64,000 bases of DNA from Oceanibaculum indicum P24 (GCF_000299935.1 NZ_AMRL01000007.1:1-64000); one strand, 5' to 3'; numbered from the stretch's first letter, positions 1-8,403 are shown. Translations and numbers: made by a program. Notes: generated by a model from the letters alone, not told the origin.

Positions 1-299
1 GGCTGGCGCTGGCCCGTGCCTGGACCCTGCAGCCCGAAGTGCTGTTCCTCGACGAGCCGACCTCGGCGCTGGATGTCCGGGGCATCCGCGAGGTCGAGGA
101 GGCGCTGACCCATTTCCACGAGACCGGCACCAAGATCGTCATGACCAGCCATGATTTCGGGCAGGCGCGGCGGTTGGCCGACGAGATCGTGTTTTTGCAT
201 CACGGAAGGCTGGTCGAGGTGACCCCGGCCGAGCGGTTCTTCCGGGAACCACAGAGCGAGGAGGCCCGCGCCTTCATCAAGGGCGAACTTCTCTGGTGA
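1..299 (+). CDS. tupC: ABC transporter ATPase, C-terminal part (tungstate TupC-like), truncated by the window edge
   Basis: Only the last ~99 residues are present; the reading frame is open from base 3 and the start lies outside the window. Visible are the end of the signature helix (LALARA), Walker B with the catalytic Glu and D-loop (VLFLDEPTSALD) and the switch His (MTSHD). The protein ends shortly after the nucleotide-binding fold with no room for a TOBE domain, as in short TupC/WtpC-type ATPases rather than ModC. It would energise import of the oxyanion bound by TupA, whose gene begins 32 nt downstream. ABC ATPase is certain; the substrate is inferred from that neighbour. Confidence 0.85.
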   Translation, partial: LALARAWTLQPEVLFLDEPTSALDVRGIREVEEALTHFHETGTKIVMTSHDFGQARRLADEIVFLHHGRLVEVTPAERFFREPQSEEARAFIKGELLW

Positions 300-331
300 G
301 AAATCGAAATTCCATAAACAGGAGGATAGCA

Positions 332-1165
332 ATGAACAGGTTTGGCAAATTCCTCGCCGTCGCGGCGCTGGCTGTTACCGCAGCTGTGGGCTCCGCGCAG
401 GCACAAGACAAGTTCATCACCGTGGCCTCGACCACCTCGACCGAGAATTCGGGGCTGTTCAAGCACATCCTGCCGCTGTTCAAGGCGAAGACCGGCATCG
501 AGGTGCGGGTGATCGCGCAGGGCACCGGCCAGGCGCTGGACACCGGGCGGCGCGGCGACGCCGACGTGGTGTTCGTGCATGCCCCGGCGGCGGAAAAGAA
601 GTTCGTGGCCGAGGGCCATGGCGTCGAACGGTTCGAGGTCATGTATAACGACTTCGTCATCGTTGGCCCGAAGAGTGATCCGGCCGGTGTGAAGGGCATG
701 AAGGACGCCCCTGCCTCGCTGACGAAGATCGCCGCCGCCAAGGCTGCCTTCGCCTCGCGCGGTGACGATTCCGGCACCCACAAGGCGGAGCTGCGGCTCT
801 GGAAGGAAGCCGGCGTGGATGTGAAGGCCGCCGGCGGCGGCTGGTACCGCGAGCTGGGCTCCGGCATGGGCGCCACGCTGAACACCGCGGCGCAGATGCC
901 GGCCTATGCGCTGACCGACCGCGCGACCTGGATCAGCTTCCAGAATCGCGGCCCGCTAGAGATTAGCGTCGAGGGCGATGCCAAGCTGTTCAACCAGTAT
1001 GGCGTGATCCTGGTGAACCCGGAGACGCACAAGCATGTGAAGAAGGCGGAAGGTCAGGCCTTCATCGACTGGCTGGTCTCCGGCGAAGGCCAGAAGGCGA
1101 TTGCCGACTACAAGCTGAACGGCCAGCAGCTGTTCTTCCCGAACGCGAAGAAGTCCAGCAGCTAA
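332..1165 (+). CDS. tupA: Periplasmic tungstate-binding protein TupA
   Basis: The 277-residue protein starts at the ATG placed 6 nt after AGGAGG (320-325); a start 36 nt upstream lacks a ribosome site. A Sec signal peptide (MNRFGKF, hydrophobic core, AQA-QD cleavage) targets it to the periplasm. Family hallmarks are clear: TTSTENSGLF near the mature N terminus, then TGQALDTGRRGDADVVFVHA, then VMYNDFVIVGP, the oxyanion-binding regions of TupA/WtpA-type proteins. It captures tungstate (or molybdate) for the TupBC importer, which feeds W/Mo cofactor enzymes. It follows the ATPase gene directly, so tupC-tupA are probably one transcript. Tungstate versus molybdate preference cannot be read from sequence. 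Confidence 0.9.
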   Translation: MNRFGKFLAVAALAVTAAVGSAQAQDKFITVASTTSTENSGLFKHILPLFKAKTGIEVRVIAQGTGQALDTGRRGDADVVFVHAPAAEKKFVAEGHGVERFEVMYNDFVIVGPKSDPAGVKGMKDAPASLTKIAAAKAAFASRGDDSGTHKAELRLWKEAGVDVKAAGGGWYRELGSGMGATLNTAAQMPAYALTDRATWISFQNRGPLEISVEGDAKLFNQYGVILVNPETHKHVKKAEGQAFIDWLVSGEGQKAIADYKLNGQQLFFPNAKKSSS

Positions 1166-1201
1166 TGGTCGCAAGCGGCGCACAGGCGAAGGGAGGATGG
1201 C

Positions 1202-2011
1202 ATGAAGCTCCGCACTCTGGTTGTGGTTCTGGCGGTGCTGGTGAGCATGCCCGCTAAAGCCGCTGATACTCTCACCCTGTTCGCTGCCGGCAGCCTGAAG
1301 ACGGCGCTGGGGGAGGTGGCGAAGGCCTATACGGCCAGGCACAGCATGGCGGTGGCGACGGAGTTCGCCGCCTCCGGCCTGCTGCGCAAGCGCATCGAGG
1401 AAGGCGCGCGGCCCGATGTCTTCGCCTCCGCCAACATGGCGCATCCGCAGAAGCTGGCCGCCGCCGGCATTGGCGGGCCGGTCATGCTGTTCGCCCGCAA
1501 CCGGCTGTGTGCCCTCGCCCAGCCGGGCCTCGCGGTGACCAGCGAGACGCTGCTGGAGGTCATGCTGCGCCCGGAGGTGCGGCTCGGCACCTCGACGCCG
1601 AAGGCCGACCCGTCCGGTGATTATGCGTGGGAACTGTTCGGCAAGGCCGATGCGCTGAAGCCCGGCAGCCTGAAGCTGCTGGACGGCAAGGCGCTGAAGC
1701 TGACTGGTGGCCCGGATTCGCCGAAGCCGCCGGTCGGGCGCAACACCTATGGCTGGGTGATGGCGGAGAAGCAGGCCGACCTCTTCCTGACCTACTGCAC
1801 CAATGCAAGGCTGGCGCAGGCGGAGGTGTCGGGGCTGCAGATCGTCGCCCTGCCGGAGAGCCTGTCGGTGGGCGCGGATTACGGCCTGACCGTCATCGGG
1901 GCGGACAAGCCGGCGGCGTGGCAGCTGGCGGCCTTCATCCTCTCGCCGGACGGCCAGACCATCCTAGATAAGTACGGGTTCACCGTGGCCGGGGTGCCCG
2001 CCGAGAAATAG
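1202..2011 (+). CDS. ModA-like periplasmic molybdate/oxyanion-binding protein (orphan)
   Basis: The 269-residue secreted protein has a signal peptide (MKLRTLVVVLAVLVSMPAKA) followed by TLTLFAAGSLKTALGEVAKAY, the ModA-type start of the SBP_bac_11 fold, and a later RPDVFASANMAHPQKL stretch as in molybdate-binding proteins. GGAGGATGGC upstream supports the start. No ModB permease or ModC ATPase follows; the next genes are a different (BtuF-type) ABC system. It may lend its ligand to the Tup permease or to the downstream transporter, or bind another oxyanion. Family assignment is good; substrate and partner are inference. Confidence 0.75.
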   Translation: MKLRTLVVVLAVLVSMPAKAADTLTLFAAGSLKTALGEVAKAYTARHSMAVATEFAASGLLRKRIEEGARPDVFASANMAHPQKLAAAGIGGPVMLFARNRLCALAQPGLAVTSETLLEVMLRPEVRLGTSTPKADPSGDYAWELFGKADALKPGSLKLLDGKALKLTGGPDSPKPPVGRNTYGWVMAEKQADLFLTYCTNARLAQAEVSGLQIVALPESLSVGADYGLTVIGADKPAAWQLAAFILSPDGQTILDKYGFTVAGVPAEK

Positions 2012-2028
2012 AACACAGGAGGATGTGG

Positions 2029-3063
2029 ATGGGCCGTTTCGTCCTTCTGCTGCTGGGCGGCCTGATCTGCTGGAGCCTTGACTCTGCGCCTGCATCGGCG
2101 CGGACACTCACCGATTCGGCCGGGCGCACTGTCACCCTGCCCGACCGCGTCGAGACCGTGTTCGCCGCCGGTCCGCCGGCCACGGTCTTCCTTTACACCC
2201 TGGCACCGGAGACGCTGGCCGGCTGGTCGCGCCCGCTGCATGCCGATGAGCGCCCCTATGTGCCGGAACGCTTCCGCGACCTGCCGAACCTGGGGCGGCT
2301 GACAGGGCGCGGCGGCACCGCCAATCTGGAGGCTGTGCTGGCGGCGAAGCCCGACCTCATCTTCGATTTCGGCTCGACCGCGCCGACCTATGTGTCGCTG
2401 GCGGACCGGGTGCAGGCGCAGACCGGCATTCCCGCCATCCTGATTGACGGGCGCTTCGAGAATACGGCGGCGGCTTTGCGTCTGCTGGGCGAGGCGCTGG
2501 GCCGGCAGGAACGCGCGGAGGCACTGGCGCGCTATACCGAGCGCACGCTGGTCGAGGTCGATGCCATCGCCGCGCAGGTGCCGCAGGACCGGCGGCCGCG
2601 CGTCTATCTGGCGCGCGGGCCGGTCGGGCTGGAGACCGGGGTGCGCGGCTCCATCAATACCGAGATCATCGAGCGTGCGGGCGGCATCAACGTGGCCGAC
2701 GCGCCCGGCCAGCGCGGCATCGTGAATGTCTCGCTGGAGCAGGTGCTGGCCTGGAATCCGGAAGTCATCATCACCTGGGACGAGCGCGGCCTCGCCCATA
2801 TGCTGACCGATGCGCGCTGGCGCAATGTCCGCGCGGTACAGACCGGGCGGCTCTATCTCGCCCCCTCGGTGCCCTTCGGCTGGATCGACCGGCCGCCCTC
2901 GATCAACCGGCTGCTCGGCCTGCGCTGGCTGGCGAAGGTGCTCTATCCCGATATCGATACCGGCGACATGCGGGCGATCACCAGGGAGTTCTACCGGCTG
3001 TTCTACCATGTCGAGCTGGATGAGGCGCTGCTGGCGCCGCTGCTTGCCGGCCCAGGGCGCTAG
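2029..3063 (+). CDS. BtuF/FepB-type periplasmic binding protein of a metal or oxyanion ABC transporter
   Basis: The 344-residue class III binding protein has a signal peptide (hydrophobic FVLLLLGGLICW, ASA-R cleavage) and the usual start RTLTDSAGRTVTLPDRVETVF, then LEAVLAAKPDLIFDFG and WNPEVIITWD. An ATG at 2023 is directly abutted by AGGAGG (2017-2022) with no spacer, so the ATG at 2029, with 6 nt spacing, is the better start. It leads a three-gene unit with the FecCD-type permease and ATPase that follow. Such systems carry ferric siderophores, haem, cobalamin or, as in Haemophilus MolABC, molybdate/tungstate. The TupA and ModA neighbours favour an oxyanion, but this is inference. Confidence 0.8.
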   Translation: MGRFVLLLLGGLICWSLDSAPASARTLTDSAGRTVTLPDRVETVFAAGPPATVFLYTLAPETLAGWSRPLHADERPYVPERFRDLPNLGRLTGRGGTANLEAVLAAKPDLIFDFGSTAPTYVSLADRVQAQTGIPAILIDGRFENTAAALRLLGEALGRQERAEALARYTERTLVEVDAIAAQVPQDRRPRVYLARGPVGLETGVRGSINTEIIERAGGINVADAPGQRGIVNVSLEQVLAWNPEVIITWDERGLAHMLTDARWRNVRAVQTGRLYLAPSVPFGWIDRPPSINRLLGLRWLAKVLYPDIDTGDMRAITREFYRLFYHVELDEALLAPLLAGPGR

Positions 3064-3095
3064 ACGGTTTTGGGCGCTAGCCTGATACTGCGCGC

Positions 3096-4139
3096 ATGAC
3101 AGTGGAAACCCGGCATGGCGCGGCGGCGGGCGTGCGCTCCTGGCTGATGCCGGGGGCGCTGCTGGTGCTCTTGGCGCTGCTCATCCTGCTGGCCCTGTCG
3201 GTCGGCCAGTATCCGGTGACGCCGGGGCAGCTGTTCGACCTGATCGTCGCCGGCCTGACTGGGCGGCCCTCCGCCGTGCCGGAAACCGTGCAGACCGTCA
3301 TCTGGCAGGTGCGCCTGCCGCGTGTTGCCGGCGCGCTGCTGGTCGGCGCGGCGCTGGCTGCCGCCGGGGCCGCCTATCAGGGGCTGTTCCGAAACCCGCT
3401 GGTCTCGCCGGACATACTGGGTGTGTCTGCCGGCTCCGGGCTGGGCGCGGTGCTGGGCATCTTCCTGTCGCTGCCGGTCATCTTCATCCAGCTCAGCGCC
3501 TTCGTGTTCGGCATCGCGGCGGTCACGCTGGTCTATCTGATCGCCGCCTCGGTGCGCGGGCGCGAGCCGGTGCTGGTCCTTGTGCTGGCCGGCGTGGTGC
3601 TGGGCACGCTGGCCGGCGCCGTCATCTCGCTGCTGAAGGTGCTGGCCGACCCCTATGACCAGTTGCCCGCCATCACCTTCTGGCTGCTGGGCAGTCTTGC
3701 CACGCTCAATCCCGGCGATGTGCTGGCGGCGGCACCGCTGGTGCTGCTTGGCCTCGCGCCGCTGTATCTGCTGCGCTGGCGGATGAACCTGATGGCGCTG
3801 GGCGATGAGGAGGCGAAGACGCTGGGCGTCGATGCCGCGCGGCTGCGCCTGCTGTTCATCGCCGCCGCCACGCTGATGACCGCCGCCGTGGTGTCGATCA
3901 GCGGCATTGTCGGATGGGTCGGCCTCGTCATGCCGCATATCGCGCGCATGCTGGTGGGGCCCAATTTCGAGCGGCTGCTGCCCGCCTCGTTGCTGCTGGG
4001 GGCGGGCTATCTGCTGATCGTCGATACGCTGGCGCGCACCCTGACCGTGACCGAGGTGCCGCTGGGCATCCTGACCGCCTTCCTCGGCGCGCCCTTCTTC
4101 CTGTGGCTGCTGGCGCGCGGGAGGCACGGATGGCAGTAG
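3096..4139 (+). CDS. FecCD/BtuC-family ABC transporter permease
   Basis: The 347-residue integral membrane protein has about ten hydrophobic segments and the family motifs RLPRVAGALLVGAALAAAGAAYQGLFRNPLVSPDILG (split here as RLPRVAGALLVGA and FRNPLVSPDILG) and GIVGWVGLVMPHIARMLVG. Its length matches BtuC/FhuB half permeases. It forms a homodimeric inner-membrane channel that takes ligand from the binding protein encoded just upstream. Its last 10 nt overlap the start of the ATPase gene, implying translational coupling. The transported ligand is not evident from the permease itself. Confidence 0.88.
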   Translation: MTVETRHGAAAGVRSWLMPGALLVLLALLILLALSVGQYPVTPGQLFDLIVAGLTGRPSAVPETVQTVIWQVRLPRVAGALLVGAALAAAGAAYQGLFRNPLVSPDILGVSAGSGLGAVLGIFLSLPVIFIQLSAFVFGIAAVTLVYLIAASVRGREPVLVLVLAGVVLGTLAGAVISLLKVLADPYDQLPAITFWLLGSLATLNPGDVLAAAPLVLLGLAPLYLLRWRMNLMALGDEEAKTLGVDAARLRLLFIAAATLMTAAVVSISGIVGWVGLVMPHIARMLVGPNFERLLPASLLLGAGYLLIVDTLARTLTVTEVPLGILTAFLGAPFFLWLLARGRHGWQ

Positions 4140-4921
4140 AGGCAGGATTGCGCGTCGAGGCGCTTTCCTTCGGCTATGGCGGCCGGCCGGTCGGGCGGGA
4201 GGTCGGCTTCGCGCTGGAAGCGGGGGAGGTGATCTGCCTGCTGGGACCGAATGGCGGCGGCAAGACCACCCTGTTCAAGACCATGCTGGGCCTCTTGCGT
4301 CCGCTCGGCGGGCGGGTAACGCTGGGCGGTGAGGATATCGCTGGCTGGAAGCGCGAGACCCTGGCCCGCCACATCGCCTATGTGCCGCAGGCGCACAGCG
4401 CCTTCTTCCCCTTCACCGTACGCGACATCGTGCTGATGGGGCGGGCATCGCAGGTCGGCCTGTTCGCCACGCCGGGGGCGGCTGACCGCAAGGCGGCGGA
4501 GGCCGCGCTGGCGGCGCTGGGCATCGAACGACTGGCGGACCGCGCCTATACGGAGATCAGCGGCGGCGAACGCCAGCTCACCCTGATCGCCCGCGCGCTG
4601 GCGCAGGAACCGCGCGTGCTGGTGATGGACGAGCCGACGGCCAGCCTCGATTTCGGGAACCAGATCCGGGTGCTGGAGAAGGTGCGCGGGCTGGCCCGCA
4701 CCGGCATCGCCGTGCTGCTCAGCACGCACGACCCGGACCATGCCTTCCTGTGCGCCGACCGGGTGGCGCTGCTGCATGAGGGGCGGCTGCACGCGCTGGG
4801 CGCCCCGGCGGAAGTGGTCACCGCCGAGGCGCTGCGCCTGCTCTATGGCGTGGAGGTCGAGATCGTGACGCTGCCGGAGTCAGGACGGCGCATCTGCGTG
4901 CCGTCCCTGGTTTCATTTTAG
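4130..4921 (+). CDS. ABC transporter ATPase of the BtuD/FecE type
   Basis: The 263-residue cytoplasmic ATPase begins at the ATG inside the end of the permease gene, preceded by GGGAGG. Walker A GPNGGGKTT is at residues 39-47, the Q-loop at YVPQ (~84-87), signature ISGGERQL at 143-150, Walker B VLVMDEPT at 163-170 and the switch His in STHD. It powers the FecCD-type permease. It is the last gene of the uptake operon; its TAG stop overlaps by 4 bp the stop of the convergent lipoprotein gene, leaving no room for a separate terminator. Confidence 0.9.
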   Translation: MAVEAGLRVEALSFGYGGRPVGREVGFALEAGEVICLLGPNGGGKTTLFKTMLGLLRPLGGRVTLGGEDIAGWKRETLARHIAYVPQAHSAFFPFTVRDIVLMGRASQVGLFATPGAADRKAAEAALAALGIERLADRAYTEISGGERQLTLIARALAQEPRVLVMDEPTASLDFGNQIRVLEKVRGLARTGIAVLLSTHDPDHAFLCADRVALLHEGRLHALGAPAEVVTAEALRLLYGVEVEIVTLPESGRRICVPSLVSF

Positions 4922-6024
4922 GGCCGATAGACCGCCAGGAACTGCGCGCGCTGCTGGCCGGCCTCATCCAGCAGGGACAGCCGGTCGCCGTCGATCCGCC
5001 AGGTCGCCGTCTCCTTCAGTACGTTCGTCAGCGCGGCCTCGCGGCTCATCGCCGGTTCCGGGCAGGCCATCCGGGTAGCAAGCCCGTCGCCGAAGCGCAG
5101 CGTGTCGCCTTCCAGCCGATAGCCGCCGGCAATCTGGTTGCAGCCGGCATTGGCGGCATAGCGCGCCGGCTCCGGCAGCAGCAGCAGATAGGGCTCACGC
5201 CCGCCTTCCGTAGGGGCCACCGGTTCGCCCTCCAGCGCAATCAGCCGCCAGTAGCCATTGGCCAGCGTGTTGGAGGCCGGCACGCCGGGATCGCAGGCGC
5301 GTTCGGTGGATAGCCGGTCGAAGCGCTGTACCAGAATGGTGGGCTCGCTGCCGGGGCCGTCCATTCTGGGTCGCTGGGTGAGGGCACCCTTGAACTCCGC
5401 CGTCAGCGGTGCGGCACCCTTCGGCTTGGCGGCGAGGTAGGCGCGCTCCAGCGCCAGATACTCGCCCTCCATTGCCACCGGATAGGAATTGCCGGTGCGG
5501 CATTCGGTCAGGCGCGGCGCATCGGCCATGTAAGTGAAGGCGCCGCGCAGCGGCAGCACCGGCTCCAGCGGCGCCGCGTCCATCTGTCGGGTCAGCTCGT
5601 AGGGCAGGGTAGAGGCAATCGGCTGGCCGGTACGGTCGAGCAGGCGCAGCGTGCCATTGCCCATTATCTCCAGGCGCAGCACCTCGGGCGTGCCGGCTTC
5701 CTCGCTGCCGAGGATCAGCGTGCGGCGCGCCGGGTCGGCATGCCAGCGCCCGATGCTCTCCTCGCTCAGATTGCGTTCCAGATAGGTCCGGCGCAGCGCG
5801 TAGCTCTGGTCCGGGCGCAGGGTCAGCTCGTGCCTGATGCCCGGGCAGTCGGCGCAGGGCAGCACGCCGGCATAGCTGCCGGGCAGGCTCAGGCCGTTCG
5901 CCGCGACATAGCTTGCCGGCATGGCGGGCGGCGTCATCGGCCCCTCGGCAATGTGCTGGTCCGTGGCACAAGCGGCCAGCGTCAGGCCAAGGGCCACGAT
6001 GGACAGGCTGAGGGTGGGGCGCAT
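4918..6024 (-). CDS. Outer-membrane lipoprotein with NlpE-like and META (HslJ-like) domains
   Basis: The 368-residue protein has a lipoprotein signal (LGLTLAAC, Cys at ~19). Residues ~45-150 resemble the NlpE N-terminal domain: GSYAGVLPCADCPGIRHELTLRPD, with the CxxC pair of copper-related NlpE proteins, then TYLERN and a GRW strand. Residues ~255-365 look like a META/HslJ domain (WRLIALEGEPV, NAGCNQIAGGYRLEGDTLRFG, ATRMACPEP). NlpE senses envelope stress and surface contact in enterobacteria; META proteins are linked to heat or antibiotic stress. The combined protein is probably an envelope-stress lipoprotein; its signalling partner is unknown. Confidence 0.75.
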   Translation of the reverse strand: MRPTLSLSIVALGLTLAACATDQHIAEGPMTPPAMPASYVAANGLSLPGSYAGVLPCADCPGIRHELTLRPDQSYALRRTYLERNLSEESIGRWHADPARRTLILGSEEAGTPEVLRLEIMGNGTLRLLDRTGQPIASTLPYELTRQMDAAPLEPVLPLRGAFTYMADAPRLTECRTGNSYPVAMEGEYLALERAYLAAKPKGAAPLTAEFKGALTQRPRMDGPGSEPTILVQRFDRLSTERACDPGVPASNTLANGYWRLIALEGEPVAPTEGGREPYLLLLPEPARYAANAGCNQIAGGYRLEGDTLRFGDGLATRMACPEPAMSREAALTNVLKETATWRIDGDRLSLLDEAGQQRAQFLAVYRP

Positions 6025-6077
6025 TGGAACCTCCCGCGGTATCGCGCTCTTCGCATTGAGTACTTGCCAGAAACGGC

Positions 6078-6107
6078 AACGGCCCGCCGGCGGTTCCGGC
6101 GGGCCGT
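6078..6107 (-). terminator. GC-rich hairpin downstream of the cupin gene
   Basis: A perfect 10-bp stem (GGCCCGCCGG at 6081-6090, CCGGCGGGCC at 6096-6105, loop CGGTT) extends to about 12 bp at its base. It lies 3' of the minus-strand cupin gene and 5' of the lipoprotein gene. No strong T-run follows, so it may act as a weak terminator or as an mRNA-stabilising hairpin between the two genes. Confidence 0.5.
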
Positions 6108-6131
6108 CAGGGCGGTGCGGAAGGCTGCCGT

Positions 6132-6641
6132 CTATTTCTGCGCGATCGGCGCGAACACGGTATCCATCTCGATGCTGTCCACATCCTCAGGTCGCGCGAA
6201 GGGCGCAGGCGCCGGCTCGCCGGGCGTGCGCGGGCGACCGATCTCCTCGAAGAACAGGTCGAGCCCGCCCGGCATGATGGTCCAGAACATCTTCAGGTCC
6301 TTCGTGCCGGTGTTCATGATCTTGTGACGGCGGAAGGAGCCCAGCAGGATCGCCGTGCCGGGGCGCACCGGATGCGGCTCGCCATCCAGCTCCACCGTGC
6401 CCTCGCCCTCATAGAAGAACAGGATCTCGGTATGGTCGGGGTGCTGATGGTCGCGGATGAAGCAGCCCGGCGCGATGGACTGGACGCCGGTGGAGAAGGG
6501 CAGGCCCGGCACGTTGCGCTGGGAGAACTTCACCTCGCCATAGCCATTGGCCGGCACCGGCTGCCACCAGCTCGGCCCCTCGTCAGGCTGCACCACCACC
6601 GCGAAATTCCGGGTTGCGTCTTCGTGCTTCAGCGCGGTCAT
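6132..6641 (-). CDS. Cupin-domain protein of unknown substrate
   Basis: The 169-residue protein is a single small-barrel cupin. Cupin motif 1 is seen as DHQHPDHTEILFFYEGEG (two His and a Glu for a metal), and motif 2 as the PGTAILLGSFRRHKIMNTG region with one His. There is no signal peptide, so it is cytoplasmic. The family includes dioxygenases, isomerases and sensors; nothing here discriminates between them. It is transcribed toward the lipoprotein gene and separated from it by a hairpin. Confidence 0.75.
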   Translation of the reverse strand: MTALKHEDATRNFAVVVQPDEGPSWWQPVPANGYGEVKFSQRNVPGLPFSTGVQSIAPGCFIRDHQHPDHTEILFFYEGEGTVELDGEPHPVRPGTAILLGSFRRHKIMNTGTKDLKMFWTIMPGGLDLFFEEIGRPRTPGEPAPAPFARPEDVDSIEMDTVFAPIAQK

Positions 6642-6752
6642 CGCTTGTCCCTCTCCTTCGCCAGACCTCTATCCACCAATGCTGACATAAAGGTCAGGCG
6701 ACGCCAAGGCCAGTCCGACAGGTTCGTCCATCCACAAAAGATAACCAATGGA

Positions 6753-6783
6753 ATGACAATACTCAACTGTCATCATTTATAAT
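6753..6783 (+). promoter_or_regulatory. Candidate sigma-70-type promoter upstream of the degenerate GGDEF-EAL gene
   Basis: A perfect TATAAT hexamer lies at 6778-6783 with ATGACA (5/6 match to TTGACA) at 6753-6758, a longish 19-nt spacer. It sits in a locally AT-rich pocket 125 nt before the chosen start at 6908. The -10 hexamer is embedded in a small palindrome (TCATT-TAT-AATGA), a possible operator. Assigned from consensus only. Confidence 0.35.
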
Positions 6784-6907
6784 GAATGCCGGGGATTCTT
6801 AAAGGTCCCTTAAGCCAGTGGCGTTAATCTCCGTGCATAACCGTGCGACCGCCGAGAAGAAGCGGGTCGCGCAGATAACAGGCCGGAAACGCCAGGCAGG
6901 AATCAGC

Positions 6908-8335
6908 ATGCAGGACACCAAGCTCCCGGATCGTGTGAAAAGCTTCGTCGGCCGTATTTTTGGCGCCGCCGAGGCCGAACAGGCCGGAAACGGGCAGCCT
7001 TTGACCCGCCCCATTGTGGCGGCCGGCAACCGGTCCGTGCCGGAAGCACAGCGCAGCCGCGAGGATTTCCTGCGCCGGCTGACCGACGTGCTGCAACAGC
7101 ACAAGGCGGCGGCGGTGGGCCGGGTGCATCTGTTCGACCTAGAGGCCATCCGGCAGAAGCTGGGCGGCCGCTGGGAAGACCATCAGGCGCGCGTGCATGG
7201 GCTGACGCAGAAGGTGCTGGGCCGGCACCTGCAGGGCGGCGATGTGTATTGCCCGGTTGCCGGCGATTCCTATGTCGTGGTGTTCGCCGACGCCAGCCCG
7301 GAGCATGCGAAGGTCATGCTGATGAAGGTTGCACTGGAGATCGAGCAGCAGCTGTTCGGTGAGGTCGAGAAGCCTGTCGCCGCGGTCCAGGTGGCCAGCG
7401 CCACGGTGGATGGCGATGTGGTGTTCGCCGAAGAGAATCTGGAGTCGGTGTTCGAGCGCATCGGCATGCTGCTGGACGCGACGCTGCCTGTGGTGAAGCC
7501 TGCCGCGAAGGCCGATGGCGATCCATTGCAGGCAAAGCGGCCGCAACGGGAATCCGTTGATCTGCTGATCGACCGGCATCTGCCAGAACAGCTCGTCACC
7601 GAGGAGGATATCTGCTTCCTCTACACGCCCTATTGGGACGTGAAGGCACAGGCGCTGTCGATCTGGCAATGCGCCGCCGTGCTGAAAGACGGCAGCCTGC
7701 CGGACATCGTCGGCTACGACGTTCTGGGCCGCAACCCGGATACCGGGGATATCGGCTGGCTGGACAGTTTGCGGCTGGTAAGCGCCTGCAGCACGCTGGT
7801 CGAGATGCTGGCGAAAGGCTTCACCGTCTTCATTTCCGCCAACATCCATTTCGAGACGCTGGCGAATCGGCGCAACCTGGCGACGGTCACCAAGATTCTC
7901 GACCGGCTGCCGGGCCATGCGCACAAGTTCCTGGTCATCAGCATTGCCGGCGCGCCGGCCGGTGTACCGCAGAGCCGGATCGCGGATTTCGTGAACCTCT
8001 TGCGCCCGCGCTGCCGGGCGGTGCTGCTGCAGACCGAACTGGGCACGACCGAGATCGGCACCTTCACCGGCGTCGGGCTGGGCGGCCTCAGTCTCAGGGT
8101 CGCGCCGGATGCCTGCTATGACGCCCGCTTCGAGGTCAAGCTGGCCGGTTTCTCGGCAGAATGCCGCAAGGCGCGGCTGCTGCTGGCGGTGAACGGGCTG
8201 AACAGCGAAGGCCTGGTCCGGTCCGCCGTCAATGGCGGGGCGCGCTATATCGCCGGCGCGGCCATCGGCGGTCGCGTGGAGAAGCCGCGCAATATTGCCC
8301 GTTACACGCTGGAAGAAGTGCTGGTCGCCGCCTGA
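6908..8335 (+). CDS. Degenerate GGDEF-EAL-like protein, probably catalytically inactive
   Basis: The 475-residue cytoplasmic protein starts at an ATG 6 nt after AGGA; an upstream GTG at 6818 has no ribosome site. Residues ~60-180 follow the GGDEF fold (GRVHLFDLEAIRQKLGG, then VYCPVAGDSYVVVFAD where active enzymes carry RxGGDEF). Residues ~235-475 follow the EAL barrel: YTPYWDVKAQ aligns with the YQPIVDL start, FISANIHFETL with VNLS, LAVNGLNSEGLVRSAVNGGARYIAG with the AEGVE...G...QG end. The EAL triad, the metal Glu/Asp residues and the DDFG motif are missing. It is likely a c-di-GMP-binding or purely structural regulator. This is my alignment by eye; the family may be catalogued only as a domain of unknown function. 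Confidence 0.6.
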   Translation: MQDTKLPDRVKSFVGRIFGAAEAEQAGNGQPLTRPIVAAGNRSVPEAQRSREDFLRRLTDVLQQHKAAAVGRVHLFDLEAIRQKLGGRWEDHQARVHGLTQKVLGRHLQGGDVYCPVAGDSYVVVFADASPEHAKVMLMKVALEIEQQLFGEVEKPVAAVQVASATVDGDVVFAEENLESVFERIGMLLDATLPVVKPAAKADGDPLQAKRPQRESVDLLIDRHLPEQLVTEEDICFLYTPYWDVKAQALSIWQCAAVLKDGSLPDIVGYDVLGRNPDTGDIGWLDSLRLVSACSTLVEMLAKGFTVFISANIHFETLANRRNLATVTKILDRLPGHAHKFLVISIAGAPAGVPQSRIADFVNLLRPRCRAVLLQTELGTTEIGTFTGVGLGGLSLRVAPDACYDARFEVKLAGFSAECRKARLLLAVNGLNSEGLVRSAVNGGARYIAGAAIGGRVEKPRNIARYTLEEVLVAA

Positions 8336-8371
8336 CCGTTCCAGTACCTGCCCTATCGCATGGCAGCCTCA

Positions 8372-8403
8372 CCATCGCCGGGGTTACGCGATCCCGGCGA
8401 TGG
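8372..8403 (+). terminator. Hairpin after the degenerate GGDEF-EAL gene
   Basis: An 11-bp perfect inverted repeat, CCATCGCCGGG (8372-8382) and CCCGGCGATGG (8393-8403), with a 10-nt loop, lies 37 nt after the stop codon. There is no clear T-tract, so termination strength is uncertain. Confidence 0.45.
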
